Source: Tricholoma matsutake (Eukaryota; Basidiomycota; Agaricomycetes; Agaricales; Tricholomataceae). Taken from it: a stretch of DNA of 64,000 bases. Shown in pieces: positions 9,441-20,217 of this stretch. The translations under genes and the position numbers were made by a program. The notes beneath the pieces were generated by a model. It made no database searches. It saw nothing but the letters and a program-made list of their open reading frames with translations, and was not told where the DNA came from. Position 1 is the first letter of the stretch, and the number at the start of each line of letters is the position of its first letter. Location of the stretch: assembly GCA_026075535.2 (NCBI GenBank), contig AP026543.1, positions 2,294,001 to 2,358,000 on the forward strand, read 5' to 3'.

Positions 9441-12116
9441 CCTCTCTAGGGTGTCATGGCCTCGTGACACTTTTAAAGGCAAGACTAGTTGCATGGATAG
9501 CATGAATCCTCCATGGGGCCCCAGAGTTTTTGTAATAGAATTCCACTACCAAGTCTGGTGCTGAAACCTCCTTCTCATTGACCCAAGAGTGCTCTTCATA
9601 CCCATAGCCTTTCCATGCTACTAAATATTGTAGTGTGTTGCAGAAGAGCTGACTGTCATTAATCTCTTTGACTTTGTATTCAAGGGATCCATCCACTAGT
9701 TTGGGATCTGGTGGTGGTTGCACATGCCTTCCTGGAATTGGATCTTTCAGTGTGGGGAGTAGTTTGACAACATGGAAAACAGGGTGGATATGATGCATTG
9801 ATCAGGGTAATTGAAGATGGTATGCATGGCTTCCTACTACTGGGTATGGACCTAGATAGTGATGAGCCAATTTGGGTGAAGGGTGGGTGGTTTTATGTCA
9901 TGGGCATCCAAAAATACCTTGTCTCCTGGAGTGTACACTGGAGCCAGGGTTCTGTGCTGGTTATAGTACCTTGCCATGTTGTCTTTAGCTTTTGTCAACA
10001 CAGCCCTGGCCTCCTCCAATGTGCTTTTCATACAACCTACAAACTCATTGACTGCCTCTGCATGGGAAGCCGCAGTGTTTGGCTCAAAGCCCATTTACAG
10101 CATTCACCCAGTGTCTAACAGGAAGGGTGTATGCTGCATTGAAGTGTGGACGTGGTTATTGTACTGGAATTCCCCTAGCAGCAATAGTTCATCCCAGTTG
10201 TCCTGTCTTTTGCTCATGAAGAGTCAGATATACTGTTCCAACTCTTGGTTGACCCATTCGGTTTGCCTGTTGGATTGTGGATGGTAGGCTGTTGATGCCT
10301 GACAGCTTGATACCCAGCAAATGGTAGAGTTCCCTCATAAATTCTGTAATGAACTCTGGGCCTCAATCACTGAGGACATTGAGTGGGAGGCCATGCAGTT
10401 TCCACACATTATTTAGGAGGTTGCATGCAGTTCCAAGGGTGGTGATCATGGTGTGTGTTGATATGAAATGTGCACATTTCCCCATGGAGTCAACTACTAC
10501 CATAACTGTGTCAAACCCGTGTGCTTCCAGGAGTTCAACAATGAAGTCTACTGACACTGTATCCCACCTGCCTTCTGGGACAGGCAGCAGATGTAGCTTG
10601 CCCATTGGGGGTCACCACTGTACCTTAGTTCATAGGCAGAGATCACAGATGCTACAGTACTTGCCAATGTAGTGGGACATCTGTGGCCACCAATAAGATC
10701 TGGACACTAGTTCTAGTGTCTTCCAGGGCCCTGCATGCCCAGCTATCCTTGTGTCATGATGCTGTTCTACAATTTTGCGACAGAGTTCCACATTATTGGG
10801 CACATATATGCGATCTCTGAACAGGAGAAGTCCTTCTGATTCTTTCCACTCTGAACTATGAATGAATTTCCTGTGGGTCTCGCACAGTGCCTTTGTGGCC
10901 ATGGCCACCAAATCCTCTTGTTCACCCACGCAATTCCATTGGCAGATTTCTCTCAGGATGTCACATTCTTCACCTTCAGCTGTGATACCTTCCAGTGCCC
11001 TTATGACAAACAAGTCCAGTGTTAGCAGTGTGATATTGTCATTATCCGCACTTCCATCCCCATGGTCCACTCTTTTTGAGAGCACATCAGGCTTTTCCAT
11101 ACTTTTCCCTGGTCTGTGATGCAAGGAGAAATCGAAGCGAGATAGGTAGAGAGACCAGTGGGCTTGCTGCCGATTAAGCTTCTTGGCTGTCATGAAGTAC
11201 TCCAAGTTCTTGTGATCAGTCCAGATCTCAGATTTGTGGTGGGACCCTTCTAGGAAATGCCGCCATTCTTATAGTGTGCAAATAATGGCTAACATTTCTT
11301 TATCATGGATCTCATAGTTCCACTCTACTGCATTAAGGCTTTTTGAATAGAAGGCAATGGGGTGCCATTTTCTGTCAATGTCTGATAGTTGTGATAGCGC
11401 AACTCCCATTGCAAAATCTGATGAGTCCGCCTCGACTCTAAAGGGTTTTGAATCTTCTGTGAATGTAAGCACTGGTGTGGAGGTGATGGCTGCTCAGAGG
11501 CTGTCAAAGCTTTCCTGTTGTTTTGTCCCCCATTTCCAGGGTGCCTTGGCACCTGTTAAGTCAAACAAGGGGTGCGCATGGTGTGAGAAGTCCTGGATGA
11601 ACCTTCTGTAGAAGTTAGTGAAGCCTAGGAACTGTTGTACCTCCTTCTTGTTTTTAGGTATCAGCCATTCCGTGACTCCTGCTACTTTGATTGGGTCCAT
11701 TTTGACACATCCCTCTGAGATAACCAGTCCCAGGTATTCAATTTTGGTGTGCTCAAACTCACACTTGTCCACTTGCAGGAAAAGCTTGTGCTCCCACAGT
11801 CTTTCTAGTACCAAGCGGGTAACCCATCAGTTTTCCATGATATCTTTGGTAAAAATGAGGATATCATCCAGGTAGACACAGACCACCCCTTCTGAGATGA
11901 GATCTTGAAAGATATTGTTCATCATGGTTTGAAAGGTGGCTGGACTGTTAGTCAGACCAAACATCATTACAGAGGTTCAAATAGTCCCTGGTTGGTTTGA
12001 AAGGCTGCTTTCCACTTGTCCCCTTTTTTTAGTCTAACATTCTGGTAGCCCCACCATACGTCCAACTTGGTGAAGCAGTGGGCCCCATGCAATTGTCCAA
12101 TTGACTCTGATATGAG
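9441..12116 (-). pseudogene. Ty3/gypsy element B pol (RT, RNase H, integrase, chromodomain), truncated
   Basis: Minus-strand pol related to, but clearly diverged from, element A. From right to left it shows RT (SESIGQLHGAHCFTKLDV, then an intact YLDDILIF tract near 11850-11875). The thumb follows, then RNase H (EDSKPFRVEADSSDFAMG at 11410-11470). The integrase zinc region (EQHHDTRIAGHAGPWKTLE ... CSICDLC) lies near 10630-10780. The integrase core has SVDFIVELLE and LSD. A chromodomain ([16 protein letters not shown]) is near 9570-9620. At least eight stops or frameshifts break it. It is cut by the hAT-like insertion at 12116/12117 inside RT and resumes briefly at 15213. Gag, protease and the 5' LTR are absent. 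Confidence 0.85.
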
Positions 12117-12396
12117 TAGGGTGTAGCACGGGTATGGGTAAACCTGTGGTAAGCAGCCCACAGGTGTGACAGGTACGGGTATGGTTGCCAAAATGCCAGA
12201 CCTGTGACATACCATACCCATTTTGGTGGTGTCATGGGTATCCACGGTTATTTGAGTCACTGGCCATGGAAGATGCTGGATATCGATCATCATGAGAAAC
12301 AATGACAAAATCGTCGTCTGTAAGTATTTTTACTTTCTTTTTTCACAACTAACAGTTTTTTAGGTCCTACTCCAGCGACACGAAGTGCATGAAACT

Positions 12397-12487
12397 GGCC
12401 CAAATGACTTTTATCATTGTTTGGGCCCCAGGTAAGTTGTTCTTTTGTTTTCCTTTATTCATCTAACTTCATTTTCATTGTTTACAG
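12397..12487 (+). repeat. Palindrome plus intron-like module, copy 1
   Basis: A GGCCCAAATGA / TTGTTTGGGCC imperfect palindrome (12397-12427) is followed directly by CCCCAG, a GTAAGT donor-like site at 12432, a pyrimidine-rich tract and TTTACAG ending at 12487. The same arrangement occurs at 14033, 19885, 20712 and 41747. No protein is recognisable on either side. Confidence 0.6.
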
Positions 12488-12509
12488 GTTTTAACTTACA
12501 ATGACCCAA

Positions 12510-13774
12510 TGATAGGTCCACCTTGTCATTCAAGCTCAGAAAACACATCTACGATTGTTGTCAAAGCTCTACGAACCCATATGAACCCCTCCGAAGCTCT
12601 ACGAACCCCTCTGAAGCCCTACAAACCTATAAAAACCTCTACAAAGTCACAAGAATGCTTCAAAATTCTTTGCAATGCTTCGAAACTCTTCACAACACCT
12701 CGAAATTCTTCATATGCCTTCGGCCGCCATAATACAATTCCCCCGACCTTCATACAGCTCAGGATATACACTTGGAACATCGTCGATGGGTTCCGAACCA
12801 GTTTCAAGCAATATCGCAATGATATCGGCATTCGAACAAGTCCGATATTTCCTCGACCAACTTCGAAAATCATCAAATTTGTCAAACAATATCGCACCGA
12901 TATCGGGCCATGAACAAAGTCCGAAGAATCTTCGAAAATCTTCAAAAAACATCAAACCTCAAAAAACATCGTCAGACACAGTATTTCCTATTCAGACAAT
13001 CTTTGGATGCATGCTGGACACATGGGACACTATATCGAGTATATCAAACACATTTCAACTGCATGTGCATGCATACAATCTGCTCGAAGCAGTTTCTGAT
13101 CTTTTATTCAATTTATAACAAGGACAGTCTGGTTTTAGCTATTCTTTCTTATTATTTCTTCATCATGTGTTATATTCACCCCTTCTAGGCTCGCTTTATT
13201 GTTCTGATATACTTATATTGTCTTTGGCCTCGAGTTTTCCACATGTTTGCCTCATGTTCTCTAGCCTTTTTAGGTACTTTCTTTATTTTATATAAAAAGA
13301 TGTACTAGATACAAAGAAAAACAAGAAAGTCGTCATCTTCCTCCCAGATCACAGTGATTTGAGAGTACAGTTTAGTCTTATTCAGTCTGAAGTTTGGTGT
13401 TTTATGCTAAACTTCCTCAAAATTCCTCAAAATTCCTCACATTATGCTATTTTTGCTCTCGCTTCCCTCAATTAGCCTTTTCTTCACTTCTACTACTCAT
13501 CTAGTCCCCTGATCTTGTGTCCGAACATATCTGTGCACTTGAAATTCCTCGAAACGTCTTCGAAAAATATTGCGACATCTTGAAAATCATTGCAAGTCCT
13601 CAAAACACATTCTTTTAGCTTTGAACTGCTTTGACAAGCAGTTATTTTATGACTATTTGATGGTCAATCTGACAGGTGACATCTAGAGGGCCTTGCATCC
13701 TTCCTCTGACTTGTGTTATACCATCCGAAGCCATTTTGTGGGTTTTGTTTGGGTTTCTGGGTTGAGCATCATCA
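12510..13774 (+). repeat. Solo LTR, TGATAGG family subtype 1
   Basis: A 1265-bp sequence starting TGATAGGTCCACC and ending GAGCATCATCA, nearly collinear with 23023-24301 and with the 5' part at 57314-57850. The same ends bound the LTRs of element C, so it is a related LTR. The interior has repeated CTACGAACCC-type units and a TATATAAAAAG tract near 13289. No internal retrotransposon sequence adjoins and no clear 5-bp target duplication is visible. It lies inside the hAT-like element. Confidence 0.7.
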
Positions 13775-14032
13775 CTGACTACCACAATGATGATGATGAT
13801 GACAGCCACCACCACCCCTACCACAGCACCACAGCACCCTCAACCACCACTGTGAGCAACTGCTCATGTGGTGGAAACAGGGAGCAACAAGATGGGATAG
13901 AAGGACAATGACAAGGCATGAGCTCTGAAGACGTGTAGATACATGTTGTTTGGGGGCACACCATGCTGAATGAACAAACAGCACATGGAGATAGGACAGG
14001 ATGGGATATGAGGATAAGGCACAGGCCCAAAT

Positions 14033-14130
14033 GACACATAGATACACGTTGTTTGGACCACAGGTATTTTTTCTTTCTGTTCCTTTCTTGTTTTCTTCAT
14101 TAAAGTTACTTCTATGTTTATTATTTACAG
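14033..14130 (+). repeat. Palindrome plus intron-like module, copy 2
   Basis: AGGCCCAAATGAC (14032-14044) and a partner GTTGTTTGGACC arm (14048-14059) precede GTATTT at 14063 and a pyrimidine-rich tract ending TTTACAG at 14130. The next 12 bases (GGTTTTATCTCA) resemble those after copy 1 (GGTTTTAACTTA). A second GTAAGT...TTTAG unit follows at 14172-14220. A partial extra arm (ACATGTTGTTTGGG) lies near 13951. Confidence 0.5.
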
Positions 14131-14229
14131 GTTTTATCTCACAATGATATGACCACCCCAACAAATACACGGTAAGTTTTTTTCCTTTCATTTCCCTGTT
14201 ACTAACTGAAATGACTTTAGGTAGTGATT

Positions 14230-14770
14230 TTATAATTGATGGTGATGACTGGTGCCCCCTGACCCACCCCCACCACTGCCACGGGCCCCTGCTCATGGGG
14301 TGGTTAGGTGGTAGCAAGACCATACACCCACAATACACCCACAACAGCAGCACCCCCAACTACAGCCACGAGCAACTGCTCACGGGGTGGAAATGGGGAG
14401 CAACGACAGGACAAGGATGGGGATGGGGACAGGGAAGATGAGCCAGCCACCACCAGCTGCAATGGGAGCAGCAGCAACAGCAGCAGCAATGAAAAGCCAC
14501 CACCACCACCACCACCATCATCATGGGCCAACGAGGGGAGGACAACAATGGGGAGTGGGACAACAACGTCGAGATGGCTGGACAGGCAGACGAGAATGGG
14601 GAGGGCCAGATGACAGGCACAAGGATGAGGACAGAGAGGCACCCACCACAACAGTGGGAAGGGGAGGGGAATGATGATGACAACAACATGCCAGTGGGGA
14701 GGGTGGGGCCAACAGGACAGCAGGGAGGATGGAGAGGACACAATGGGACTACAACAACAATAGGGTGACG
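14230..14770. repeat. CCA/CAG-rich low-complexity sequence with GAGCAACTGCTC units
   Basis: Simple-sequence DNA with a CCACCACC...CATCATCATC microsatellite at 14500-14525, GGGGA-rich tracts and two copies of the unit GAGCAACTGCTC(A)CGGGGTGG or its truncated form (near 14285 and 14365; another at 13855). Open frames exist in several phases on both strands only because stops are rare in this composition. I do not call a protein. Confidence 0.55.
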
Positions 14771-14785
14771 ATGCCCACATCACAA

Positions 14786-14905
14786 CCTCCTCCCCCGCAT
14801 TTTGCATGGGGGTGGGGTTTTCTCTTTTTAGTATTCTATACAATTATTAAATAAATAAATCCCTCCATCTCTCATCTCGAGCGGGGGTGTCTTTTTTTTT
14901 GCATG
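14786..14905 (+). repeat. Two hairpin-plus-T-tract units
   Basis: CTCCCCCGCATTTTGCATGG forms a stem with the following GGGGTGGGG and runs into TTTTCTCTTTTT. A second unit at 14860-14902 (CCCTCCATCTCTC ... GAGCGGGGGTG, then T9) follows. Both match the five-unit array at 42540-42810. Confidence 0.5.
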
Positions 14906-15204
14906 TGAATAAGTAACATAAGGCTTGGTATTATTCAAATTGTAGCTTAGGTATGTATATGGGGTGTTAGTCTGACTTAGTCAATACAAATACATGATAT
15001 CTACCAACATAGAACATCAAATACAAGGGGAAAATATTGTCAAAACTGTGGTGTATATTACATGGTATCACACCTGCAGTGTTTCATGACAGACCATGGA
15101 AAAAACCTGTCACCGCAGTTGCGGTGTTAGGATGGGTGTGGTGTTGGCAGGTGTGGGTGTGGTGTGTGAAAGTTTACCCATGGTGTGACCCATGCTACAC
15201 CCTA

Positions 15205-15258
15205 GATATGAGTGGGAGCAGGTACCGGTTTCTCACTGTAATGGCATTGCGGAGTCCG
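15205..15258 (-). pseudogene. Element B reverse transcriptase remnant right of the TIR element
   Basis: Minus-strand translation gives AITVRNRYLLPLIS, the counterpart of NITVKNCYPLPLIS in element A. It aligns without gaps to A at about two-thirds identity by eye. This shows that element B once continued here. Similarity fades near 15258, where plus-strand zinc-finger coding starts. Confidence 0.6.
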
Positions 15259-15558
15259 TGCAGACTATGTGGACATATGGGGGAGTTTAAAGTGTTGAGC
15301 TATCTCATGAAACAGAAATTTGGTGATGCAGGCAGGTACTTTGTCCAATCATGCAGGGTTGACTCTGATACCCTGCCATTCAAATGTGAAATCAAACCAC
15401 CATGGTTCAACCAACTTTATGTCCCACAAATTCAAACCTTTGGTGAATTATATGTCTTTTTTATCAACCAGACTGTTATCTCCATTGTCCACCAGCAACC
15501 TAAAACAACCGATTTCCATCTGGTCTTGGCAGTAACTCCTCTTGATCTGCTTCTGTAA
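15259..15558 (+). pseudogene. GRF-type zinc-finger-like coding fragment
   Basis: A plus-strand open stretch reading CRLCGHMGEFKVLSYLMKQ and then GDAGRYFVQSC. The C-x2-C, followed about 25 residues later by GRxF and C, is the pattern of GRF zinc fingers, which bind nucleic acid in topoisomerases, nucleases and many fungal proteins. The frame continues through an unrecognised segment to TAA at 15556-15558. The first cysteine codon abuts the remnant of element B, so the N-terminus is missing. Whether it belonged to a host gene or another transposon cannot be told. The call rests on one motif. Confidence 0.4.
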
Positions 15559-16149
15559 GTCCCCAATTGCCCATGATATTGGTGACTAAGCCCATTTTTT
15601 AGAGAGGAATATTATACAGAGGGCCAGTTCAATGGTGATAACTTATACAAGAAGCACAATGATCTTTGTTATCCTTTACAGAGGAAGAAAGAGGCAATGA
15701 GGAGCTGATATGTTTTACCACCAGGTCACTACAGGCATTAATCAACTGAGAAGAACATGTTGGAGATGTGAAGTCTGACTTGTGGCTGTTTTGTAGAATG
15801 AACATCGGCATAATGAAAAACTGAGAATCACAGTATAATTGCTTCATAAATGGATTATCAAGGATGCTAAACACCACAATGTTTATAACAGGTGGCAACA
15901 CACAGCTTGTGGATAGGGGGAAAGTTATATGCCAGGAATTTGTGTGCCACCTCCCAGCTTTTTTAGATAAAATGTGGTTGGAGTAGCACCTGGGTTAAAT
16001 TCAAATGAAAACAAAATAGAAATGTTTACAACACTGCTGTCATTTTTCTTGTGTTTATGGCATTCTTATTGACCAAAGAAAAATGGCAGTCTGGGAAGAT
16101 TGTGCTCTAAAGTACTAAAAAATATAATAGTACTCTAGAGTCATAAATA
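15559..16149. other. Intergenic sequence between GRF fragment and Ulp1 gene
   Basis: No coding region or repeat recognised. It probably contains the 3' untranslated region of the minus-strand Ulp1 gene. Confidence 0.35.
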
Positions 16150-16937
16150 TCAGTGCAGCCCTTCCTTCCAGTGAATTGCTTGTTCTGCTAATTCTAAAAT
16201 CATTGTCCTGTGAACCAATTTCATGTCTTCTTGTGTACACTGAGGGAACTCTTCTCCAAAGATGGAGAATTTTATGTTTTGCAAAACAAACACCCCACAG
16301 TCCGTGGTGCCCTCCTGTTGGGAAACATTTCCATCTATGATCGTCCAGTCTTTCAACTGCTTCTGCAGACCCAGATACCACAGAACAACCTGTGGAAGTA
16401 CTCAGTAGTTAGACTTGGGTCAAAAAACCAGTTATCCACTATGGAAGGACAGACCTTTACATCATTAGAAAATGCTTTAAATCTTTCCTTTGATTGCATG
16501 CTGTCCATCAAGACAAATGCTCGATTAGCTGTGTCAATCTTACCAAGTGCCCAGTGGGAGTTCTCATAATTTATTGGGAAGTAAATGAACTTCCACTGAT
16601 ACATGCCAGACTTTGCAGAGTCATGATAGTTTTTTTGGCATAGCTGGGGAAAATACAATCAGATTACAGTTGTTCAGAACTTAAAAGAACAAGTGCTTAC
16701 TTGATGTTTTAATAATTTTACTACTTCAATTTGTGGCTTCTCAGGGTTCATCACACTGGCCCACAACCATCCATTTAGCACTAATTGATCAGTTTTGATC
16801 TGGCCCAACAGCACACCATATCTGTTTATGATCTCATCATTTAGCCACTTCCCATAACTTCCCATAAGAGAGGCATGAAATGTCTGTGTTTTGTATATGT
16901 CCCCTTTCCAGACCCAGGTAAAAATCCTTATTGTTTA
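16150..16937 (-). CDS. Ulp1/C48-family cysteine protease, catalytic exons
   Basis: SUMO/ubiquitin-like-specific protease fold (Ulp1, family C48), which releases conjugated or precursor SUMO-like proteins. Three exons join in frame: ~16937-16701, 16643-16461 and 16389-16150. The introns are 16700-16644 (GTAAGC...CCCAG) and 16460-16390 (GTAAAG...CTAAC...CACAG). Motifs in order are KWLNDEIINRY (entry motif), FPIN...HWALGKID (catalytic His), VLMDSM (catalytic Asp) and NVSQQEGTTDCGVFVLQNI (Gln and nucleophile Cys). All four key residues are present and there is no internal stop, so this part may still be functional. TAA or TGA ends it after KEGLH at 16150. The N-terminal extent is uncertain. Ulp1 domains occur both in host genes and as passengers of DNA transposons. 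Confidence 0.75.
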
Positions 16938-17780
16938 AGTGATGCCTCCAGCTTCTCTTCTCTTTTTCAGCACCTGAACAAAATATGCCTTGGGAGTGTT
17001 CACTGATTGCTTTTTCTGGAGCACTCCACTCAGCAGATGCAGCACTATGAAAGCATTAGAGCTCCCATGAACATCCTTGAAGTAAATGGTGAAATGCATG
17101 AGATTTTAACCAGTAAACCAAGATGCTCTTGGATGTTGTTCAGCTGCAGTGCCTTAAGAATCACTTCAAATAAAAAAATCATCAAAACAGAAAGCCAGTA
17201 AAAACTTGAATTTATCATACCTTCAAGTGTTCTGGGAAAAACACTGATCTTGTTCTTTTCAAATGCATTATGACCATGATCATTGTGGCCATAAAGCATA
17301 ATGGTCTGCTGTATCCAAGGACCCATCACCTCAGGCATTTTGACTGCATCTGCATCCTTCCTGTGTTGACAAAGCAAATCAGCCTCTACAGATGACTTGA
17401 GCTGAGTATGGTATATTGTAAGCTGGGAGTGTTGTTCCATCTTCACAACATTGGGAGAATCACTGCTCCAGTAGAAATTATGGAGATATAAGAGGGCGCA
17501 GAATATGAGGATGCATTGAGAAAGTCGAATTTTGGTAGGGTTTGGTTTGTGAAGAATGAGTAGAGTTGACTCCTCCTGACTAAAGAGCCATGTGGATGGA
17601 TTGCATTGCATGGGATTCATGTGTGTGCTATTATTCCAATGCATGGCATCATTCTTTGCCCAAGTCTCTGACATTGGTGTATGAAGCCAGGACCAACATT
17701 GACCTGCAGAAGAAAACAACCAGATTATGAATGCTTACCAAATAAGAGCAGTTTAGCCATGGCAAAGCTTGGAATATATG
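16938..17780 (-). CDS. Probable upstream exons of the Ulp1 gene
   Basis: Minus-strand coding-like segments with plausible splice sites lead toward the Ulp1 exons. One exon around 17400-17220 reads HSQLTIYHTQLKSSVEADL ... YGHNDHGHNAFEK and ends at a GTATGA donor near 17220. A following exon at about 17100-16965 reads FKDVHGSSNAFIVLHLLSG ... TPKAYFVQ. An intron of roughly 50-70 bp should precede the FTWVWKGDIY segment of the protease. I recognise no domain. Exon limits, and whether these exons really belong to the protease, are inference. Confidence 0.35.
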
Positions 17781-17839
17781 AGTCTTCTTGCTAATCCTTA
17801 CATGTTTTGAGAAACTGGACAGTATGAACATGAAAAATA

Positions 17840-19880
17840 CATGAAAAAGGCTGACAACACTTTGTCTTATCTATACCAATATGCAATAGCTACTCTACAG
17901 CAGATGAATCATGCCTTCACTACCACCACTTGGTGAAAGAAAATTAGTTTACTTCATAGACATATCCTGTGAGAGCCAAACCCAGCTGCCAGCATGCCAA
18001 TGAGGCTGCAGACAATTACTGGAACCATGCATAAATATCAGCATGTGACTGAGGTTCATTGCTGGAGAAAAGCCTGATCCAGTCACATGCAAATCCAATT
18101 TGAACAGCCTGGTGAAGGTCACATGTGGTGGATAACTGACCACAAAGTAAGGTCACCTTGCACTTTTGCATACCATCCATATGCATGAACATGAACTCCA
18201 CTCATGTACCTGCTGCCCTCTTATTTCATTTGGTATTTAAGCACAGGCCCATCTCCCTCACACTGACATTTATAGTCAACAATTTCAAAGAAATAAGAGA
18301 TATTCCTACTGTCTCAGCATTCAACATCCATCTATCCACTACAACCCCACCTTATCCATCCATAAACAGTGATTCTCCCAACCTCAGATAAGTACTTGAT
18401 GTAATGTTTTCTTGCTGCCAAGTTTATAGATTACATTTTCTGAGTACAACATCACATCCGGTGTTGCAGGGCTATGAGCTCTGCTTGTAGACCCCACAGT
18501 TCTGACTGTTCCTCCATTGACCTGTTTACTGACATGTGATTATGACAGGTGCCTACCCTAGGTCCCTAACACAGATACATTACCATTTTGTGCATTTGTT
18601 GATTCAGCTAATTTTTCAAGGTCTTTCCTTGGTTTGCTTTTACTAATAATCCATTGAGCTCTGAGTTCCCAGGTTATCTTCACTAACTGCTTTAACTGCC
18701 CTGTTCATTCACCATCATCCTCCTCAATCAAGCTTGGAGCAACTAGCCAAAGATGGGTTTCTTGATTATCAGTTTTGGGTAACTCAGGCTTTGGCTTCAA
18801 CATGTTTAATTAACTTCTTGACATTTGGTGTTCTTTGTTCTGTGTCTACTGATCCTTTCTCTGCTGTACAGCTTATCATCTGGATTCTGGAGACTGGGAG
18901 GTAGGGTTGAGTGCTGCTACCTGGAGTGTCTCATGCTTGAAGGGGGCAGGTGACACATGTCAATAAAACTCACAGGTACACAATCGACTCCCCAAGCCAT
19001 TCTACAGTCAGACTGGGACAAGAGCATGTGTGCAGTTCCATTTTCTTGCTCCTTTTGTATTTAGGTGTCCAGCCACCTGTCAAATGCTGCATTGAATTCT
19101 TCCCCGCTCTTTTATGTTCCATTTCCCTTAAGTTATCCTCTACAAGAGAGGACCAAGTTTGCTACACAAAAAGGTGAAGTACAAGTACTTTTATTTTTTT
19201 AAAACTGATTCTTTGCTTTCAGACCCCTTGAGCATTGGGCTCTGACAAGTTATGACTACAGTTTCATGCATTGGAACCCAATTCCTTGGATTCTTGTCCT
19301 TCTACACTCATCTTACATCATCCAACCATTTGATGACCTCTCATAGCTACTTATGGCTACAAGATCTGTTGATCACCACCAACAGCCACTCATTTCCCCA
19401 TTTTCCCCTTGAACTACCATTCTCACACTTTTACAGACCACCTGTTGTTGTAGAGTCTAGAGCTCTGCTTGTAGACTTGACAGCTGAATGCATTATGTGT
19501 CGGGTCCATGATCAGTGCATGGCTGTGCCTGTCACCAGCCCTAACGTAGGTACACACATTGAACACATGTTTGTTGATTTTCTTTTGTTCTTCTTACTTG
19601 TTTACTTTACTGATACCTTGCTTGAATTCTGAGTCTTCTAGATTCTGACAGAATCCCCTTTCTCTGTCAACTTCCTCTTGTCATCCTCCATACACAAGAT
19701 TGGAGTAACCAGCCAAAGAAGACATTGTGGGATGGACCAGTTTCTTAATTTGGACCTCAAATGCTTTCTTATACATGCTCCACTTTGACATCTACAACTT
19801 TAATCTCTCCATTAATTGCTGGCTTCTCTACTGTCTGGGTGTCACTGTGGAATTTGGGCTGCTGGAACATAAGGTCAATA
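17840..19880. other. Gene-poor sequence with a diverged ~1-kb tandem duplication
   Basis: No confident gene. Segments at 18440-18790 and 19430-19745 resemble each other in order: GAGCTCTGCTTGTAGAC is identical at 18477-18493 and 19459-19475, then similar CCCTAAC...GTTGATT and CATCCTCC...GGAGCAACTAGCCAAAGA stretches follow. The second copy has an open frame (19252-19632) with a C-x2-C-x5-C cluster that may be an old zinc-finger exon. Confidence 0.3.
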
Positions 19881-19884
19881 GGAC

Positions 19885-20037
19885 CTAAATTACAATGAAA
19901 AGGTAGTTAGTAATGTCGTATAAACAAGAAAGAAAAAAAAAAACTTACTTGGGGCCCAAACAACGACAATTGTCATTTGGGCCTGCATGGCATCGGCTCA
20001 GCTTGTTTGCAGGGGGCAGGGGGCTGGAAGGGGTTGT
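19885..20037 (-). repeat. Palindrome plus intron-like module, copy 3 (left inverted arm)
   Basis: Minus-strand copy: palindrome GGGGCCCAAACAACG / TTGTCATTTGGGCC at 19951-19983, donor GTAAGT at 19949-19944, T-rich tract, acceptor-like TTTAG ending at 19885. It is the inverted counterpart of 20660-20815, and the similarity extends beyond the module (CCCCTGCAAACAAGCTGAGC). Confidence 0.6.
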
Positions 20038-20217
20038 GGGAGGTGTGGGTAGAGTGGTGGTGGTGGTGGTCGAGAAAGAAGGGGGAGGGAGGGGCCATCA
20101 TCGTCAATGGTGGTGGTGAGAGGAAGAGTGATGCACTGGCAATGACGCGGCTGGGTGCTTTGTCATACACAGGTGCAAACACCCATATGTAGCACAAGTG
20201 TTGACAGAACTAACAAG

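Larger units (their letters stand above)
12117..15204. mobile_element. Non-autonomous hAT-like TIR element inserted in element B
   Basis: A 3088-bp insertion with inverted ends. The left end starts TAGGGTGTAGCACGGG and the right end finishes ATGCTACACCCTA. It is flanked by the 8-bp duplication GATATGAG (12109-12116 and 15205-15212). An 8-bp duplication and TAGGG/CAGGG ends fit the hAT superfamily. Joining the flanks restores the reverse transcriptase reading of element B (LLPLIS ... SIGQLHG). No transposase is recognisable inside. The interior holds two intron-like modules, a solo LTR, CCA-rich low-complexity sequence and hairpin units. The inverted similarity extends inward with GTTTACCCAT/ATGGGTAAAC. 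Confidence 0.75.

Noticed and set aside
13772..14843. Long overlapping open frames on both strands (His/Pro/Ser/Gly-rich)
   Set aside because: They arise from CCA/TGG-type simple sequence in which stop codons are rare, have no domain, and overlap on both strands.
15037..15258. N-terminal extension of the GRF-like frame into the TIR element
   Set aside because: These bases are the right end of the hAT-like element and the RT remnant of element B, so their openness in this frame is chance.
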